A stretch of 5,786 bases of DNA, taken from NCBI GenBank assembly GCA_019307645.1, contig JAFDJF010000191.1, positions 1 through 5,786 of the forward strand, written 5' to 3'. The position numbers and the translations under genes are program-made. Below are positions 5,658-5,786 of this stretch, in pieces. The notes beneath the pieces were generated by a model. That model was given only the letters and a program-made list of their open reading frames with translations, was not told where the DNA came from and did no database searches. Within the stretch, counting starts at the first letter, position 1. The number at the start of each line of letters is the position of its first letter. This DNA comes from Deltaproteobacteria bacterium. Its GTDB lineage: Bacteria > Desulfobacterota > DSM-4660 > Desulfatiglandales > Desulfatiglandaceae.

Positions 5658-5686
5658 TTGACACAAACTGCAGTTTCGGTTATCGG
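5658..5686 (+). promoter_or_regulatory. Alternative purA promoter with palindrome in the spacer
   Basis: There is a perfect -35 box, TTGACA (5658-5663), but at 17 bp the -10 is only TATCGG. The perfect 12-bp palindrome AAACTGCAGTTT (5665-5676) lies in the spacer, where a bound repressor would block RNA polymerase. The weak -10 limits confidence. Confidence 0.3.
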
Positions 5687-5722
5687 ATACGGCGAGGCAA
5701 CAAACGTCTTAAAATATCTTTC

Positions 5723-5727
5723 GGAGA
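5723..5727 (+). promoter_or_regulatory. purA ribosome-binding site
   Basis: GGAGA lies 6 nt before the ATG at 5734, and this fixes the start. Confidence 0.7.
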
Positions 5728-5733
5728 AAAATT

Positions 5734-5786
5734 ATGTCGAATTTAGTAGTTGTGGGAACGCAGTGGGGAGATGAAGGAAAGGGTAA
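5734..5786 (+). CDS. purA: Adenylosuccinate synthetase, N-terminus only
   Basis: Seventeen codons are visible, reading MSNLVVVGTQWGDEGKG before the right edge cuts the gene. The GTQWGDEGKG(K) stretch is the diagnostic N-terminal phosphate-binding loop of PurA, with the catalytic aspartate at position 13. The enzyme joins IMP and aspartate using GTP to give adenylosuccinate, the first committed step to AMP, in the cytosol. It is divergent from the kor operon and metabolically unrelated to it. The ribosome-binding site supports this ATG. Nothing can be said about the remaining roughly 410 residues expected for the family. Confidence 0.93.
   Translation, partial: MSNLVVVGTQWGDEGKG

Larger units (their letters stand above)
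5168..5733. other. Divergent intergenic region between korD and purA, no credible gene
   Basis: These 566 bp separate two divergent start codons. No frame inside looks coding. The best is a 31-codon frame at 5349-5444 with no ribosome-binding site. I see candidate promoters in both directions, related repeats at 5529-5546 and 5566-5584, and inverted repeats at 5233-5255 (GGTATG/CATACC), 5358-5389, 5446-5475 (GGCCATGC/GCATTGGCC, one bulge) and 5575-5596. The region is more AT-rich than the genes and long enough to hold two leaders or a small RNA. Confidence 0.6.

Noticed and set aside
5661..5681. PurR-like box before purA
   Set aside because: The outer halves resemble ACGCAAAC/GTTTGCGT, but 4 extra central bases separate them; the enteric PurR site does not allow that.

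Overview
The window carries one minus-strand operon and the first codons of a divergent plus-strand housekeeping gene. In transcription order (right to left) the operon encodes a 2x[4Fe-4S] ferredoxin subunit (korD-like, 5167-4892), the alpha (korA, 4660-3518), beta (korB, 3507-2647) and gamma (korC, 2273-1677) subunits of a CoA-dependent 2-oxoacid:ferredoxin oxidoreductase, and a large iron-sulfur flavoprotein (1674 to the left edge, incomplete). The flavoprotein joins an HdrA-like N-terminal segment to a GltD/NfnB-type FAD-NAD(P)H oxidoreductase. On the plus strand purA (adenylosuccinate synthetase) begins at 5734 and runs off the right edge.

The organism looks like an anaerobic bacterium. 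The oxygen-sensitive ferredoxin-dependent oxoacid oxidoreductase, the separate-gamma subunit layout, the HdrA-like/GltD-like flavoprotein and moderate base composition fit a Desulfobacterota-type sulfate reducer or syntroph. That taxonomic guess is inference; nothing in the window proves it.

Together the Kor subunits would oxidise a 2-oxoacid (most likely 2-oxoglutarate) with TPP and CoA, pass electrons through the beta-subunit cluster and the KorD clusters to ferredoxin, and possibly hand them to the flavoprotein for exchange with a pyridine nucleotide. The flavoprotein start lies 2 nt after the korC stop, so the two are probably translationally coupled.

The least expected content is in the two gaps that interrupt this otherwise compact operon. 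Each is explained by a short non-coding element with terminal inverted repeats and a target-site duplication, that is, MITE-like elements from two different families. Element 1 (2342-2611, between korB and korC) has GTAA-type ends and an 8-bp duplication, like IS66-family ends. Element 2 (4676-4875, between korD and korA) is 200 bp, with 30-bp inverted ends (25/30 identical), a 5-bp duplication and a bulged hairpin at its exact centre. Removing both restores gaps of about 95 and 26 bp.

The 566-bp divergent region (5168-5733) has no convincing gene. It holds candidate promoters in both directions, a pair of related repeats, several hairpins and a 12-bp palindrome close to purA.
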